DNA of 64,000 bases from SABI01 sp028532915 (lineage in GTDB: Bacteria > Spirochaetota > Spirochaetia > Sphaerochaetales > Sphaerochaetaceae): NCBI GenBank assembly GCA_963677225.1, contig OY781923.1, positions 62,001-126,000 of the forward strand, read 5' to 3'. The notes under the pieces were generated by a model. The model worked only from the letters and a program-made list of their open reading frames with translations, was not told the origin of the DNA and did not search any database. Position 1 is the first letter of the stretch. Each line of letters starts with the position of its first letter. Position numbers and translations under genes: made by a program. This document shows positions 1-8,106 of this stretch, piece after piece.

Positions 1-675
1 GTAATCAGAAAAAAGTATATCGGATAGAGGATACTTCTCCTTCTTTTTACCACGCGAGTGAGGTAAGAGCAAGGCTGTTCGCATCCCGGCTTCGTGAGCC
101 CCCACGATATCCTTTCGGTAACTGTCTCCCACGTAGAGAATCTGGTGAGGCGGACAATTCGCCATTTTCACCAGATATTCGAACGGAGCCCGGTGCGGTT
201 TCAGAAACCCTGAAACCTCCGTACATTCAGCAAAATCGATCAGATGAGCGACCTTCAGCGTCTTCAGTTTCTCCTCTATCGGAAAATCTGAAAGAGCTCC
301 TATCCAAATCCCCCTTTTGCAAAGGAAGTCCAGCGTCTTTTCGAGTCCTCTGTAGGCCACAATCCGGGTAAAGGGTTTTTCCATCTTCCGGTAAAAACTC
401 TTTTCGATACGCCGTTCCATCATTTCTATCTCAGAGGCATCAGGATCTCTATTGAGCTGCTTCAGAACGAATTCAGCCTGCTTCATTCTGAACCCCTCTT
501 GCGTCGGGGGTGTCACCTGAATATCACCACCGCTTCTCATATAGGCACGAAACTTCTGGATGGAGCGCATCAGAGAAGGAGAGCCGAACAACGTAGGCAC
601 CAGAAAGAGGTGTGTCATCCATTTAGGGTACATCGTTCCATCGATGTCAAAACATACAGCTTTAATGTCCATCAT
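1..675 (-). CDS. HAD-superfamily hydrolase, C-terminus cut by window edge
   Basis: The open frame runs 225 codons from an ATG at 675 to the window edge with no stop. Near the N-terminus it has HAD motif I (DIDGT, the nucleophile and acid/base aspartates, about residues 10-14). Far downstream it has motif IV (VGDSYRKDI, Mg2+ binding) followed by GAHEAGM, the usual layout of a soluble cytoplasmic phosphatase. The cap between them places it among the pyrophosphatase/phosphoglycolate phosphatase-like HADs; the substrate cannot be told. Its ATG overlaps the der stop codon (ATGA), so translation is probably coupled to der at the end of a ptsI-der-HAD unit. Confidence 0.85.
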   Translation of the reverse strand, partial: MMDIKAVCFDIDGTMYPKWMTHLFLVPTLFGSPSLMRSIQKFRAYMRSGGDIQVTPPTQEGFRMKQAEFVLKQLNRDPDASEIEMMERRIEKSFYRKMEKPFTRIVAYRGLEKTLDFLCKRGIWIGALSDFPIEEKLKTLKVAHLIDFAECTEVSGFLKPHRAPFEYLVKMANCPPHQILYVGDSYRKDIVGAHEAGMRTALLLPHSRGKKKEKYPLSDILFSDY

Positions 676-2042
676 AACCGTGTCTGTGGAGTATTACGCC
701 GCCGTTCCTTCAGATCAACCACCACGGGAACGACCGAGAATCCGAGATCCCGTCTGATGCAGTTCTGCAGATATTTGATGTAGCCTTCGGGAAAATCCTT
801 CCTTCGGTTGACGAAAAAGAGAAATCTGACCGGAGGTGCACTGACCTGAGTTCCGTAATATACCTTGAAATGTCCTTTTGAACCTCTGGGAGGTTCATAG
901 GCTTCGGACCACTGGCGGAGAAAATTGTTCAGCTGTGCCGTCTCGATCCGCTTGTTCAGCTGCTTATGAACCGACCAGATGACATCAAGCATCTTGGTGA
1001 TATCGATCCCTTTCTTTGCACTGATCGGTACGATCGGGGCGAACGAGAGAATCGGAAAGAGAAATCTTGTCCGGTCTTTTATGGCCTCAAGTTCGTTGGC
1101 TATACCGGTAAGGGTGTCTATCTTGTTGAACACCAGGATGATCCCCTTTCCTCTGCGGACGATCAGCTGAGCGATCTTCTTGTCCTGTTCCACAAGACCT
1201 GTCTGCACATCGATCATCAGAAGAACGATGTCCGCCTCGTCGATCGTCTTGATGGCTCTGTTCACCGAATAGTATTCGATGTCTTCATCGACCTTTCGTT
1301 TTCTTCTGATACCAGCGGTATCGAGAATAGTGAAGTCGGTCCCTCTGTAGGAAAATTCCCCCATGATCACATCACGGGTAGTTCCCGGCACATCGCTCAC
1401 TATCGAGGTATCATTTCCGGTCAGAGCATTGGTGAGAGTTGATTTTCCCGTATTGGGTTTTCCCAGGACAGCTATCTTCAGTCTGGGCTCTTCCTCGGCA
1501 GGCTCCTCCAGTTCTTCAAGATCCATAAGATCCATCAGCTCTTCTTCCAGCAGATCTATACCGATACCGTGTGCAGATGAGAGAGAGACCAGACGGGGAT
1601 ATCCGAAACGGTAAAAATCGTGAACGAGGACATCCCTGGCCACATCATCAACCTTGTTGACGGCTATGATGACCTTGTCGCTGAAGCGTCTGAGTGTCTG
1701 AATCAGCATCTCATCTTCAGCTGTGACCTCCGTGCAATCCATGAGCATCACGATAGCGTCGGCTATCTCGAGGACGGAGAGGCTCTTTTTGGTGACGATA
1801 AAATCTATCCCTTCCTGATCGAGTCTCACTCCGCCGCTGTCAACCAGCAGCACGCTGTGATTGCCTAAAAGCCATTTCTCCGGTATCAGGTCACGGGTGA
1901 CTCCCGGGGTAGAATCTGTGATGGCCCGTCTTTTGCGAACCAGTCTGTTAAATAAAGTAGATTTTCCGACGTTGGGTCTTCCAACGATCGCTACTATAGG
2001 TAAGCCCTGCTTACGCAGTGACAATACTTCCGAATCTATCAT
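672..2042 (-). CDS. der: GTPase Der (EngA), 50S ribosome assembly
   Basis: A 456-aa protein with the Der signature of two tandem GTPase domains and a C-terminal KH-like domain. G domain 1 has GRPNVGKS (21-28), DSGG (68-71, where most Der proteins have DTGG) and NKVD (129-132). G domain 2 has GKPNTGKS (194-201), DTAG (241-244) and NKID (306-309). An acidic linker rich in Glu and Asp separates the domains. Der acts in late maturation of the large ribosomal subunit and is normally essential. The ATG lies 32 nt inside the 3' end of ptsI, with AAGGGA 8 nt upstream, so it is probably coupled to ptsI. The stop overlaps the next gene. Confidence 0.95.
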   Translation of the reverse strand: MIDSEVLSLRKQGLPIVAIVGRPNVGKSTLFNRLVRKRRAITDSTPGVTRDLIPEKWLLGNHSVLLVDSGGVRLDQEGIDFIVTKKSLSVLEIADAIVMLMDCTEVTAEDEMLIQTLRRFSDKVIIAVNKVDDVARDVLVHDFYRFGYPRLVSLSSAHGIGIDLLEEELMDLMDLEELEEPAEEEPRLKIAVLGKPNTGKSTLTNALTGNDTSIVSDVPGTTRDVIMGEFSYRGTDFTILDTAGIRRKRKVDEDIEYYSVNRAIKTIDEADIVLLMIDVQTGLVEQDKKIAQLIVRRGKGIILVFNKIDTLTGIANELEAIKDRTRFLFPILSFAPIVPISAKKGIDITKMLDVIWSVHKQLNKRIETAQLNNFLRQWSEAYEPPRGSKGHFKVYYGTQVSAPPVRFLFFVNRRKDFPEGYIKYLQNCIRRDLGFSVVPVVVDLKERRRNTPQTRL

Positions 2043-3747
2043 GCATCCATTCCCTTATGAAGGTGTTAATGTTTATATGAGAATTCATCTTCATCACATT
2101 ATCCACCAGTTCTTGTGCTTCGCTCAGTGTGATGGACCGGATGATGTTCTTCATCTCCAATAAGCTCTGAGGGCTCATTGACAGTTCATCAAGACCGAGT
2201 CCGACCAATAATACTGCAGAGAGAGGATCTCCTGCCATTTCTCCGCACATCGCCACAGGAAGGTTGAATTCATGACCTTTTTCAATGATCATCTTAACAA
2301 GTCTGAGCACTCCCGGATGAAAAGGCTGGTAGAGATAGGCAATCTTATCATTTCCTCTGTCGACCGCAATAGTATACTGAATTAAATCATTTGTTCCAAT
2401 GGAGAAAAAATCGGTCTTCGGGGCCAGCAGATCGGCAACCAGAGCCGCGGAAGGAACTTCAATCATCGTTCCCACCTCGATATCCTCATCGAATTCTATA
2501 CCATTCCTCCTGCATTCATCCTTAACCTGCTCAAGAATGACCATCACATTATCGAGTTCTTCCGGACCGCTCACCATCGGGAACATTATCTTAGCCTTTC
2601 CGAAGGCGCTTGCCCTGAGGATCGCACGTAACTGTATTCTGAAAATATCCTTTCTCGAAAGACAGAAGCGGACAGCTCTCCATCCAAGAATGGGATTCTC
2701 CTCGCTCAACCCCTCCATTCCGGGAATGACCTTATCTCCGCCGACATCGATCGTTCTGATGGTTACAGGACCGACATTCTTCATCTTCTCAATGACGGAT
2801 TTATAGGCAACGAACTGTTCTTCCTCAGTTGCTCCGCCGGGTTTGAGAAAAAGAAATTCCGATCTGAAAAGACCGATGCCGTCAGCACCGTGGGAGATGA
2901 CGGCGTCAAGTTCCTCGACAGTCTCGATATTTGCCTTGAGAATCACGCCGTGACCATCTTTGGTCCGGGCGGAGAGATTCTTGAGTTCCTGCAGTTCCTT
3001 CTCATGAGCGACCCATTTTTCAAACCGCTGGCGCATCTTCATAGCCGATGCTGTATTCGGGCGTATCGAAACCTCTCCGATATTTCCGTCGACGATGATC
3101 TCATCGTCCATATGCACCTTATCGGTAATCCTTCCGAGTCCGACGACGGTCGGGATCTGAAGGGCTCTGGCCAAAATGGCGACATGGCTCGTTCGACCTC
3201 CGCGGTCAAGTGCAATCGCTTTGATCTTTGCCGGATCAAGAGTGAGCGCCTCCGAGGGAAGAAGAGTATCTGCGACAAGAACGACCTCATCATTGATAAT
3301 TGAAAGATTGGCTCTCGATTTTCCCATCATCGATCTTATCACCCGCCAGCCGATATCATAGATGTCGGCCTTCCTTTCTCTCAACAGAGGATCGGCAGAG
3401 GTTTCAAGCATCTCGATGAGGGAGGTTATCACTTTCTCTACAGCCCATTCACTGCCGATTCCTTCATTTTCAACGAGGTTTTCCACTGAAGTGACAAATT
3501 CCGGATCCTGCAGCATGATCATATGAGTCTCGAGAATCTTCTGGTGATCCTCGGCAGTCGCATCGTCAAGCAGAAGAGACAGATCGACATGGACCTTATT
3601 GCGGGCCTGATTAAATCGTTCAATCTCAAACGCAATATTCTCCTGTTCGACAGTGTTGTGAGGAATTACGATTTTTTCATGTACATAGAGAAAAGTCTTC
3701 CCGATGCCAATGCCAGCCGATGCTGCGATACCTTTTAAAATTCTCAT
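2011..3747 (-). CDS. ptsI: Phosphoenolpyruvate-protein phosphotransferase (PTS enzyme I)
   Basis: A 578-aa enzyme I: it takes the phosphoryl group from PEP and passes it to HPr to energise sugar uptake or PTS-based regulation. The phosphorylated histidine lies in GGRTSHVAIL (His188). The PEP-binding TIM barrel shows TRTIDVGGDK and the C-terminal catalytic CGEMAGDP. Length and domain order are normal. The start is placed at MRILKGIAASAG, which aligns with the family N-terminus; the open frame upstream is not needed. No HPr or enzyme II gene is nearby. A near-consensus promoter sits so close to the ATG that the leader would be about 3 nt, and no Shine-Dalgarno is visible. It is followed by der, overlapping 32 nt. 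Confidence 0.95.
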   Translation of the reverse strand: MRILKGIAASAGIGIGKTFLYVHEKIVIPHNTVEQENIAFEIERFNQARNKVHVDLSLLLDDATAEDHQKILETHMIMLQDPEFVTSVENLVENEGIGSEWAVEKVITSLIEMLETSADPLLRERKADIYDIGWRVIRSMMGKSRANLSIINDEVVLVADTLLPSEALTLDPAKIKAIALDRGGRTSHVAILARALQIPTVVGLGRITDKVHMDDEIIVDGNIGEVSIRPNTASAMKMRQRFEKWVAHEKELQELKNLSARTKDGHGVILKANIETVEELDAVISHGADGIGLFRSEFLFLKPGGATEEEQFVAYKSVIEKMKNVGPVTIRTIDVGGDKVIPGMEGLSEENPILGWRAVRFCLSRKDIFRIQLRAILRASAFGKAKIMFPMVSGPEELDNVMVILEQVKDECRRNGIEFDEDIEVGTMIEVPSAALVADLLAPKTDFFSIGTNDLIQYTIAVDRGNDKIAYLYQPFHPGVLRLVKMIIEKGHEFNLPVAMCGEMAGDPLSAVLLVGLGLDELSMSPQSLLEMKNIIRSITLSEAQELVDNVMKMNSHININTFIREWMHDRFGSIVTA

Positions 3748-3757
3748 AGATAAAAAT

Positions 3758-3786
3758 ATCATACGTGGTTTTATCACCGATGTAAA
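3758..3786 (-). promoter_or_regulatory. ptsI promoter, near-consensus sigma-70
   Basis: Read on the minus strand: -35 TTTACA (3781-3786), 17-bp spacer, -10 TATGAT (3758-3763). Only 10 nt separate the -10 box from the ptsI ATG (3745-3747), so transcription should start about 3 nt before the start codon. Confidence 0.75.
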
Positions 3787-3812
3787 TAGAAGCTTATCAT
3801 CGAAGGCGATAG

Positions 3813-3829
3813 AGTGTATGCTATACACT
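3813..3829. promoter_or_regulatory. Perfect 17-bp palindrome between ptsI and the GerMN gene
   Basis: AGTGTAT-GCT-ATACACT is a perfect 7-bp inverted repeat with a 3-nt centre, ending one base before the ATG of the GerMN gene and about 65 bp upstream of the ptsI start. It could be an operator for a dimeric regulator. The half TATGCT could also serve as a -10 box (with TTATCA at 3794-3799, spacer 17) for a leaderless transcript of the GerMN gene. The cognate regulator is unknown. Confidence 0.45.
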
Positions 3830-3830
3830 G

Positions 3831-4391
3831 ATGAAAAATGGTGACAACCCGAAACATACCCTGTATATCCTCATAATCATACTGACCTTCATCGTATTCA
3901 GCGGCATACTGGTCCTTTTCTCCCTCGACAGAATCCGAAGTTCTGTCGAAGAATCCCGGATGATCCCCCTGATAAAAGAACACCTTTCAAACAGAGAAAA
4001 TGAAGCCGCATTCTCAAGTCTCACCCTCTACTTTCCGATTGTGTCTGCGGTCGATGATTCATATAGATTCACGTCGATTTCCGTTGAAGTCAAAAAGGAT
4101 TCTTATACCTACCACAGGTTCATTGAAGAACTGCTTGCAAAGGTCCCTCAGGGAGCACTCATCGAAGGAGCCGTGTCCTTCATCCCGGAGAATACCGCCC
4201 TCATCGGGTTCACGATATCCAGATCCATCGGATATATTGATCTTTCGTCTGAATTTATCTCTGACACACCGTTCGAATCGGGATATGAGAAGCGGATAGC
4301 TCAGGTCAGAAAGAATCTGACCGAAAATTTTTCACTGGATGATGTTGTTATTATGATCGAAGGAGAAATCCTCTCCGTCGAGCAGAGCTGA
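3831..4391 (+). CDS. Membrane-anchored GerMN-domain protein
   Basis: A 186-aa protein with one N-terminal transmembrane segment (about 10-32) and a short charged tail, predicted to expose the rest outside the membrane. Residues about 65-180 fit the GerMN pattern: LYFP at the start, a block ending in an L(L/A)xxxP-like turn, a predicted strand with IGYIDLSSEF (equivalent to the yVdlsxeF motif), and a final helix plus VVIMIEGE strand. In endospore formers GerM acts in spore envelope assembly; in other bacteria such proteins are cell-envelope components of unknown role. No Shine-Dalgarno precedes the ATG. Its last 60 nt overlap the convergent tlyA gene. Confidence 0.7.
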   Translation: MKNGDNPKHTLYILIIILTFIVFSGILVLFSLDRIRSSVEESRMIPLIKEHLSNRENEAAFSSLTLYFPIVSAVDDSYRFTSISVEVKKDSYTYHRFIEELLAKVPQGALIEGAVSFIPENTALIGFTISRSIGYIDLSSEFISDTPFESGYEKRIAQVRKNLTENFSLDDVVIMIEGEILSVEQS

Positions 4392-5156
4392 AACCTCTTT
4401 TGAGAACGAGTCGCTGTCCATTCCCTCCTCAAATGAGAGAAGAGCAAGGAATTCCCGGTTTCCTTTCCTTCCATGAATGGGAGAAAGTTTGATCCTCTGT
4501 ATATGGACGTTCTCCTCTCTCAGATTCTTCTGCACACTGCACAATGTATCGAACAGAACATCTCTGTCACGGATCACACCATTGAACGTTCCTATAGAAG
4601 GGTCTATCTCGAACTGGGGTTTTATCAGGGAGATCATCCACTGCTGTGCCGTCAGGTTGAGGATATGGGATGCAGCATGAGAGATCGACCGGAACGAAAG
4701 GTCTGCGACCGCAGCATCCGCCGAGACATCTTCCTCTGTCAGGTGCATGATATTCTTCTTCTCGTAGACGATCACGTCAGGATGGACACGAAGTCTGTAA
4801 TCGAGCTGATTATATCCCACATCCACCGAATATACTTTTTCAGCTCCATGCTGGAGCAGGCAGTCGGTGAATCCTCCCGTCGAAGACCCGGCATCAATGA
4901 AAGTCATACCCCTCACGTCAATATTCCACCCCTCGAGAGCGCTCTCCAGTTTCAAGCCCCCTCTCGATACATACTTCGGAATATTAATCTGTCCTTCTGA
5001 ATCGGAAGAAAACAGCTGATTCGGATCGCTCACTCCTTCCCCGCCGATCTTTGCCTGCTTTGCGGCGATGATGGAAAGGAGTTCAGAACGGCTGTAAAGG
5101 GGAAACTGCTCCATCAGCAGTTGGACGGCCTTCATCTTTTTCTGATGCTTCTTCAT
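4332..5156 (-). CDS. TlyA-family RNA methyltransferase / putative hemolysin
   Basis: A 274-aa protein with an N-terminal S4-like RNA-binding part (the YVSRGGLKLE block near 62-71 is the family hallmark) and a C-terminal FtsJ/RrmJ-type methyltransferase fold. The SAM-binding loop is DAGSSTGGF (88-96). TlyA of mycobacteria 2'-O-methylates 16S and 23S rRNA; this homologue is likely an rRNA methyltransferase, but its target is inferred. It has a good ribosome site (GGAGG, 9 nt). It follows ymdB by 15 nt in an rny-ymdB-tlyA unit and overlaps the convergent GerMN gene by 60 nt at the 3' ends. Confidence 0.85.
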   Translation of the reverse strand: MKKHQKKMKAVQLLMEQFPLYSRSELLSIIAAKQAKIGGEGVSDPNQLFSSDSEGQINIPKYVSRGGLKLESALEGWNIDVRGMTFIDAGSSTGGFTDCLLQHGAEKVYSVDVGYNQLDYRLRVHPDVIVYEKKNIMHLTEEDVSADAAVADLSFRSISHAASHILNLTAQQWMISLIKPQFEIDPSIGTFNGVIRDRDVLFDTLCSVQKNLREENVHIQRIKLSPIHGRKGNREFLALLSFEEGMDSDSFSKEVSALLDGEDFSFDHNNNIIQ

Positions 5157-5171
5157 AGAAAGCAGCCTCCG

Positions 5172-5972
5172 CTAGAGATGAAAATTCTCTTTGACCCGCT
5201 CAATGGAGAGACACTTCTTTGTTGAAAGATCGATTTTCGCGACGACTCCCTGCAGTGTTGCAGGAGCATCCAGAATCTCGTTCTTGAACGGAATCTGAGT
5301 GAGCTGCCGTTTGATCGCGATCATGGGATCGGATCCGATCACGCTGTCGAAGGGACCGCACATTCCCAAATCGGTTATGTAGCCGCAGCCTTTCGGCAGA
5401 ATTCTCTCGTCCATTGTCTGTACGTGTGTATGAGTGCCCACGACCACAGAAGCTTTTCCATCCATAAAGAGGCCTAAAGCCTCCTTCTCCTGGGGAACTT
5501 CTGCATGGAAGTCGATTATCAGAGCATCGCACTGTTTCTTTATTTTGTCGACAATCGATTTTGCCGAATTGAAAGGACAGTCGATCGAGGTCATCTGAAG
5601 CCGCCCCTGAAGGTTGATTACTCCGACTTTCGCAAACTTGAGATCGACGATGGTATATCCGTGCCCCCGTACCCTTGAAGGATAATTCGCCGGACGCAGG
5701 ATCCTTTCATCTTTATCGAGTGTCTCGATAAACTCTTCCCTCTGCCAGATATGATTTCCGCTCGTGATCACATTGACCCCGAGCGAGAAGAACTGACGTG
5801 AAATCTCTTCGGTCAGCCCGAAACCGTTATCTGCATTCTCACCATTTACTATGACGATATCGGCCCGATACCGTTTAATGAGCTGAGGAAGTCCTATAAA
5901 AAGGGCTCTACACCCGGGCTGTCCGCAGACATCACCAAGTAATAGAGCCGTCAGTGTACGCTGTGTTGCCAT
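5172..5972 (-). CDS. ymdB: YmdB-family metallophosphoesterase
   Basis: A 266-aa calcineurin-like dinuclear metal phosphoesterase of the YmdB (TIGR00282) type. Metal-binding motifs appear in order: GDVCG near the start, NGENADNG, SGNHIW, DFHAE and GTHTHVQT. In Bacillus YmdB hydrolyses 2',3'- or 3',5'-cyclic nucleotides and affects biofilm and motility choice; the physiological role here is unknown. It starts 11 nt after rny, with AAGGA just upstream of the ATG. The rny-ymdB pair is widely conserved and suggests a link to RNA turnover. Confidence 0.92.
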   Translation of the reverse strand: MATQRTLTALLLGDVCGQPGCRALFIGLPQLIKRYRADIVIVNGENADNGFGLTEEISRQFFSLGVNVITSGNHIWQREEFIETLDKDERILRPANYPSRVRGHGYTIVDLKFAKVGVINLQGRLQMTSIDCPFNSAKSIVDKIKKQCDALIIDFHAEVPQEKEALGLFMDGKASVVVGTHTHVQTMDERILPKGCGYITDLGMCGPFDSVIGSDPMIAIKRQLTQIPFKNEILDAPATLQGVVAKIDLSTKKCLSIERVKENFHL

Positions 5973-5983
5973 ACAATCCTTAT

Positions 5984-7513
5984 CTATCGAGCATATTCAA
6001 CTACTCGCATCTCACGAATAATTGTTACTTTGATTCGCCCTGGGTAACGAAGCTCGGCTTCGATTCTTCCGGCGATCCCTTTTGCTATATCCTTTGCACC
6101 GTCATCGGTCACATTCTCATTGTTCACGAGAATACGAAGCTCTCTACCGGCCTGAATCGCAAAAGCTTTATCAACGCCGTTGAAACTCTCAGCTATCTGC
6201 TCGAGGTTTTCAAGACGTTTGATATAGTTATCCAATGTCTCCCGTCGGGCACCGGGACGGGCTGCTGAAATCGCATCCGCAATCTGAACGATCACCGACT
6301 CGATACAGCTTGGTTCCACATCATCATGGTGGGAGAGAATCGAGTTGACGACTCTCGGATCTTCTCCAAGCCGTTTAGCCAGATCAGCTCCCATTTCAGC
6401 ATGGTTCGCATCACCATCCGATTCGATCCCTTTACCGATATCGTGAAGCAGTCCTCCGCGACGGGCTATCTCTCTGTCCGCACCGACCTCGCTGGCTATC
6501 ATACCGGCCAGGATCGCTACTTCCTTCGAGTGATTCAGAACATTCTGTCCATAGCTCGTTCTGAAATGCAGTTTCCCCAATGCTCTGATCATCTCCTGAC
6601 TGATATTATGGATGCCCAGGTCAAACAAGACCTTGTCGGCTTCTTCCACGATAACACGGGTGATCTCCTTGGTTACTTTGGAAACTACCTCTTCAATCCG
6701 GGCAGGATGAATCCTTCCGTCCTGTACCAATCGCTCAAGGGATACTCTCGCAATCTCTTTACGCACGGGATCGAAACATGAGATCACGACAGCTTCCGGT
6801 GTATCATCGATGATGATATCAACACCTGTGAGAGTTTCGAGAGTACGGATGTTTCTTCCTTCCCGTCCGATGATACGTCCTTTCATCTCATCTCCGGGGA
6901 GAGAGACTGTAGTGACGGTGACCTCAGAGCTTACCTCTGTTGCCAACCGCTGTATCGACGTGACTATGATATCTCGAGCAAGTTTATCAGCTTTCAGCTG
7001 AGCTTCCTGTTCGATTTTGTTTATGATGACCTGCGCATCCCGTTTCGCTTCGATCTGAAGACTCTCTATGATGAGGTTCTTTGCCTCATCACTTGTCATC
7101 GAAGCGACTCTTTCGAGTTCACTAAGCCATTTGGACTCCATTTCCGAGAGAGTCTTCTCTCTGCGGACATGCTCAGCCTCTTTGTCTGCCAGCTGTCTCT
7201 TTTGGACATCTAGTTCTGATTGTTTACGTTCTAAATTTTCTTCTTTTACTAACAATCTTCGTTCTGTTTTCTGAAGTTCACCTCTCCGTTCTCTTGCTTC
7301 TCGTTCCTGTTGCTGTTGTTCTTTGAGCAACAATGCCCGAGTTTCAATTAACAGTTCTTTACTTTTTGCTTCTGCTTCTTTTATAGCTTCTTCATTCAAT
7401 CGTACAGCTTTCTGTTCGATCGAAGTTAGCTTGAACCTCGCATACGTCCAACGAATTAACCATCCTAGGATAATACTGCCAAGACAAAGAGGGATTATAA
7501 TAAAAATATTCAT
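5984..7513 (-). CDS. rny: Ribonuclease Y
   Basis: A 509-aa membrane-anchored endoribonuclease. The start is at MNIFIIIPL, with GGGGGA four bases upstream; an in-frame extension further 5' runs through the promoter and is rejected. It has an N-terminal transmembrane helix (about 3-22), a long charged coiled coil rich in Glu, Lys and Gln (about 35-160), a KH RNA-binding domain around GRIIGREGRNIRTLE, and an HD domain with HSKEV and HDIGKG metal ligands. RNase Y initiates mRNA decay and anchors degradosome-like complexes. It has its own promoter (7539-7567) downstream of the rplQ hairpin and leads the rny-ymdB-tlyA unit. Confidence 0.96.
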   Translation of the reverse strand: MNIFIIIPLCLGSIILGWLIRWTYARFKLTSIEQKAVRLNEEAIKEAEAKSKELLIETRALLLKEQQQQEREARERRGELQKTERRLLVKEENLERKQSELDVQKRQLADKEAEHVRREKTLSEMESKWLSELERVASMTSDEAKNLIIESLQIEAKRDAQVIINKIEQEAQLKADKLARDIIVTSIQRLATEVSSEVTVTTVSLPGDEMKGRIIGREGRNIRTLETLTGVDIIIDDTPEAVVISCFDPVRKEIARVSLERLVQDGRIHPARIEEVVSKVTKEITRVIVEEADKVLFDLGIHNISQEMIRALGKLHFRTSYGQNVLNHSKEVAILAGMIASEVGADREIARRGGLLHDIGKGIESDGDANHAEMGADLAKRLGEDPRVVNSILSHHDDVEPSCIESVIVQIADAISAARPGARRETLDNYIKRLENLEQIAESFNGVDKAFAIQAGRELRILVNNENVTDDGAKDIAKGIAGRIEAELRYPGRIKVTIIREMRVVEYAR

Positions 7514-7538
7514 ATATTCCCCCGTTTGTAATTTAATT

Positions 7539-7567
7539 ATAATACGTGTGTTGTCAATGATTGTCAA
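7539..7567 (-). promoter_or_regulatory. rny promoter
   Basis: Minus strand: perfect -35 TTGACA (7562-7567), 17-bp spacer, -10 TATTAT (7539-7544). A second TTGACA lies inside the spacer but is too close to act as -35. The leader to the rny ATG is short (about 18 nt) and includes GGGGGA. Confidence 0.75.
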
Positions 7568-7627
7568 GTGAACGTAGAATTATTATCATTACGAAATAAA
7601 ACTCATCTCTTTACTTTGTATACAATT

Positions 7628-7655
7628 ATAGCCGTCTACAAAAGTGGACGGCTAT
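7628..7655 (-). terminator. Hairpin after rplQ, end of the alpha operon
   Basis: A 12-bp stem with a 4-nt loop (ATAGCCGTC pairing with GACGGCTAT, plus three inner pairs) begins 44 nt after the rplQ stop. The downstream side is AT-rich (TATAATTGTAT) but has no clean U-tract, so it may be a weak terminator or an mRNA 3'-end stabiliser. Confidence 0.5.
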
Positions 7656-7698
7656 CAGATCTACTTGTGTTTTAAGATGAGGTTAACACCCGGAAAAT

Positions 7699-8106
7699 TT
7701 AAGCTTTTTTAGCTTCCTTTTCCTTTTTATCGCTCTTCTTAGATTTTGCAGTTCTCTCTACAAGCTCCAAGATCGCCATCTCTGCAGCATCACCCTTTCT
7801 GTTTCCTGTCTTGAGGATACGGGTATAACCGCCGTTGCGTTCTGTGAACAGAGGTGCAATCTCAGTGAAAAGCTTCGCAAGAATAGCTTCATCTTTGATA
7901 TCACGGGCAATCATTCTCCGTGAGTGTACAGAATCAACCTTTGCTCTTGTGATCATCTTTTCAGCAACACGTTGAACTTCCTTTGCCTTCGCTTTAGTTG
8001 TTTCGATTCGTTCATATCTAAACAGCGAAGTCACCATATTGCGCTTGAGCGCTTTACGCTGGCCGGAACGCCGGCTCAGTGCATTAAAACCAATTCTATG
8101 CTTCAT
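7699..8106 (-). CDS. rplQ: 50S ribosomal protein L17
   Basis: A 135-aa L17 with the conserved N-terminus MKHRIGFNALSRRSGQRKAL and a lysine-rich C-terminal tail. It binds 23S rRNA near the tunnel exit. The start overlaps the rpoA stop by 11 nt (translational coupling). It is the last gene of the alpha operon, followed by a hairpin. Confidence 0.97.
   Translation of the reverse strand: MKHRIGFNALSRRSGQRKALKRNMVTSLFRYERIETTKAKAKEVQRVAEKMITRAKVDSVHSRRMIARDIKDEAILAKLFTEIAPLFTERNGGYTRILKTGNRKGDAAEMAILELVERTAKSKKSDKKEKEAKKA

Noticed and set aside
2011..3828. Longer ptsI start with 27 extra residues
   Set aside because: The extension covers the promoter and is not part of the enzyme I N-terminus.
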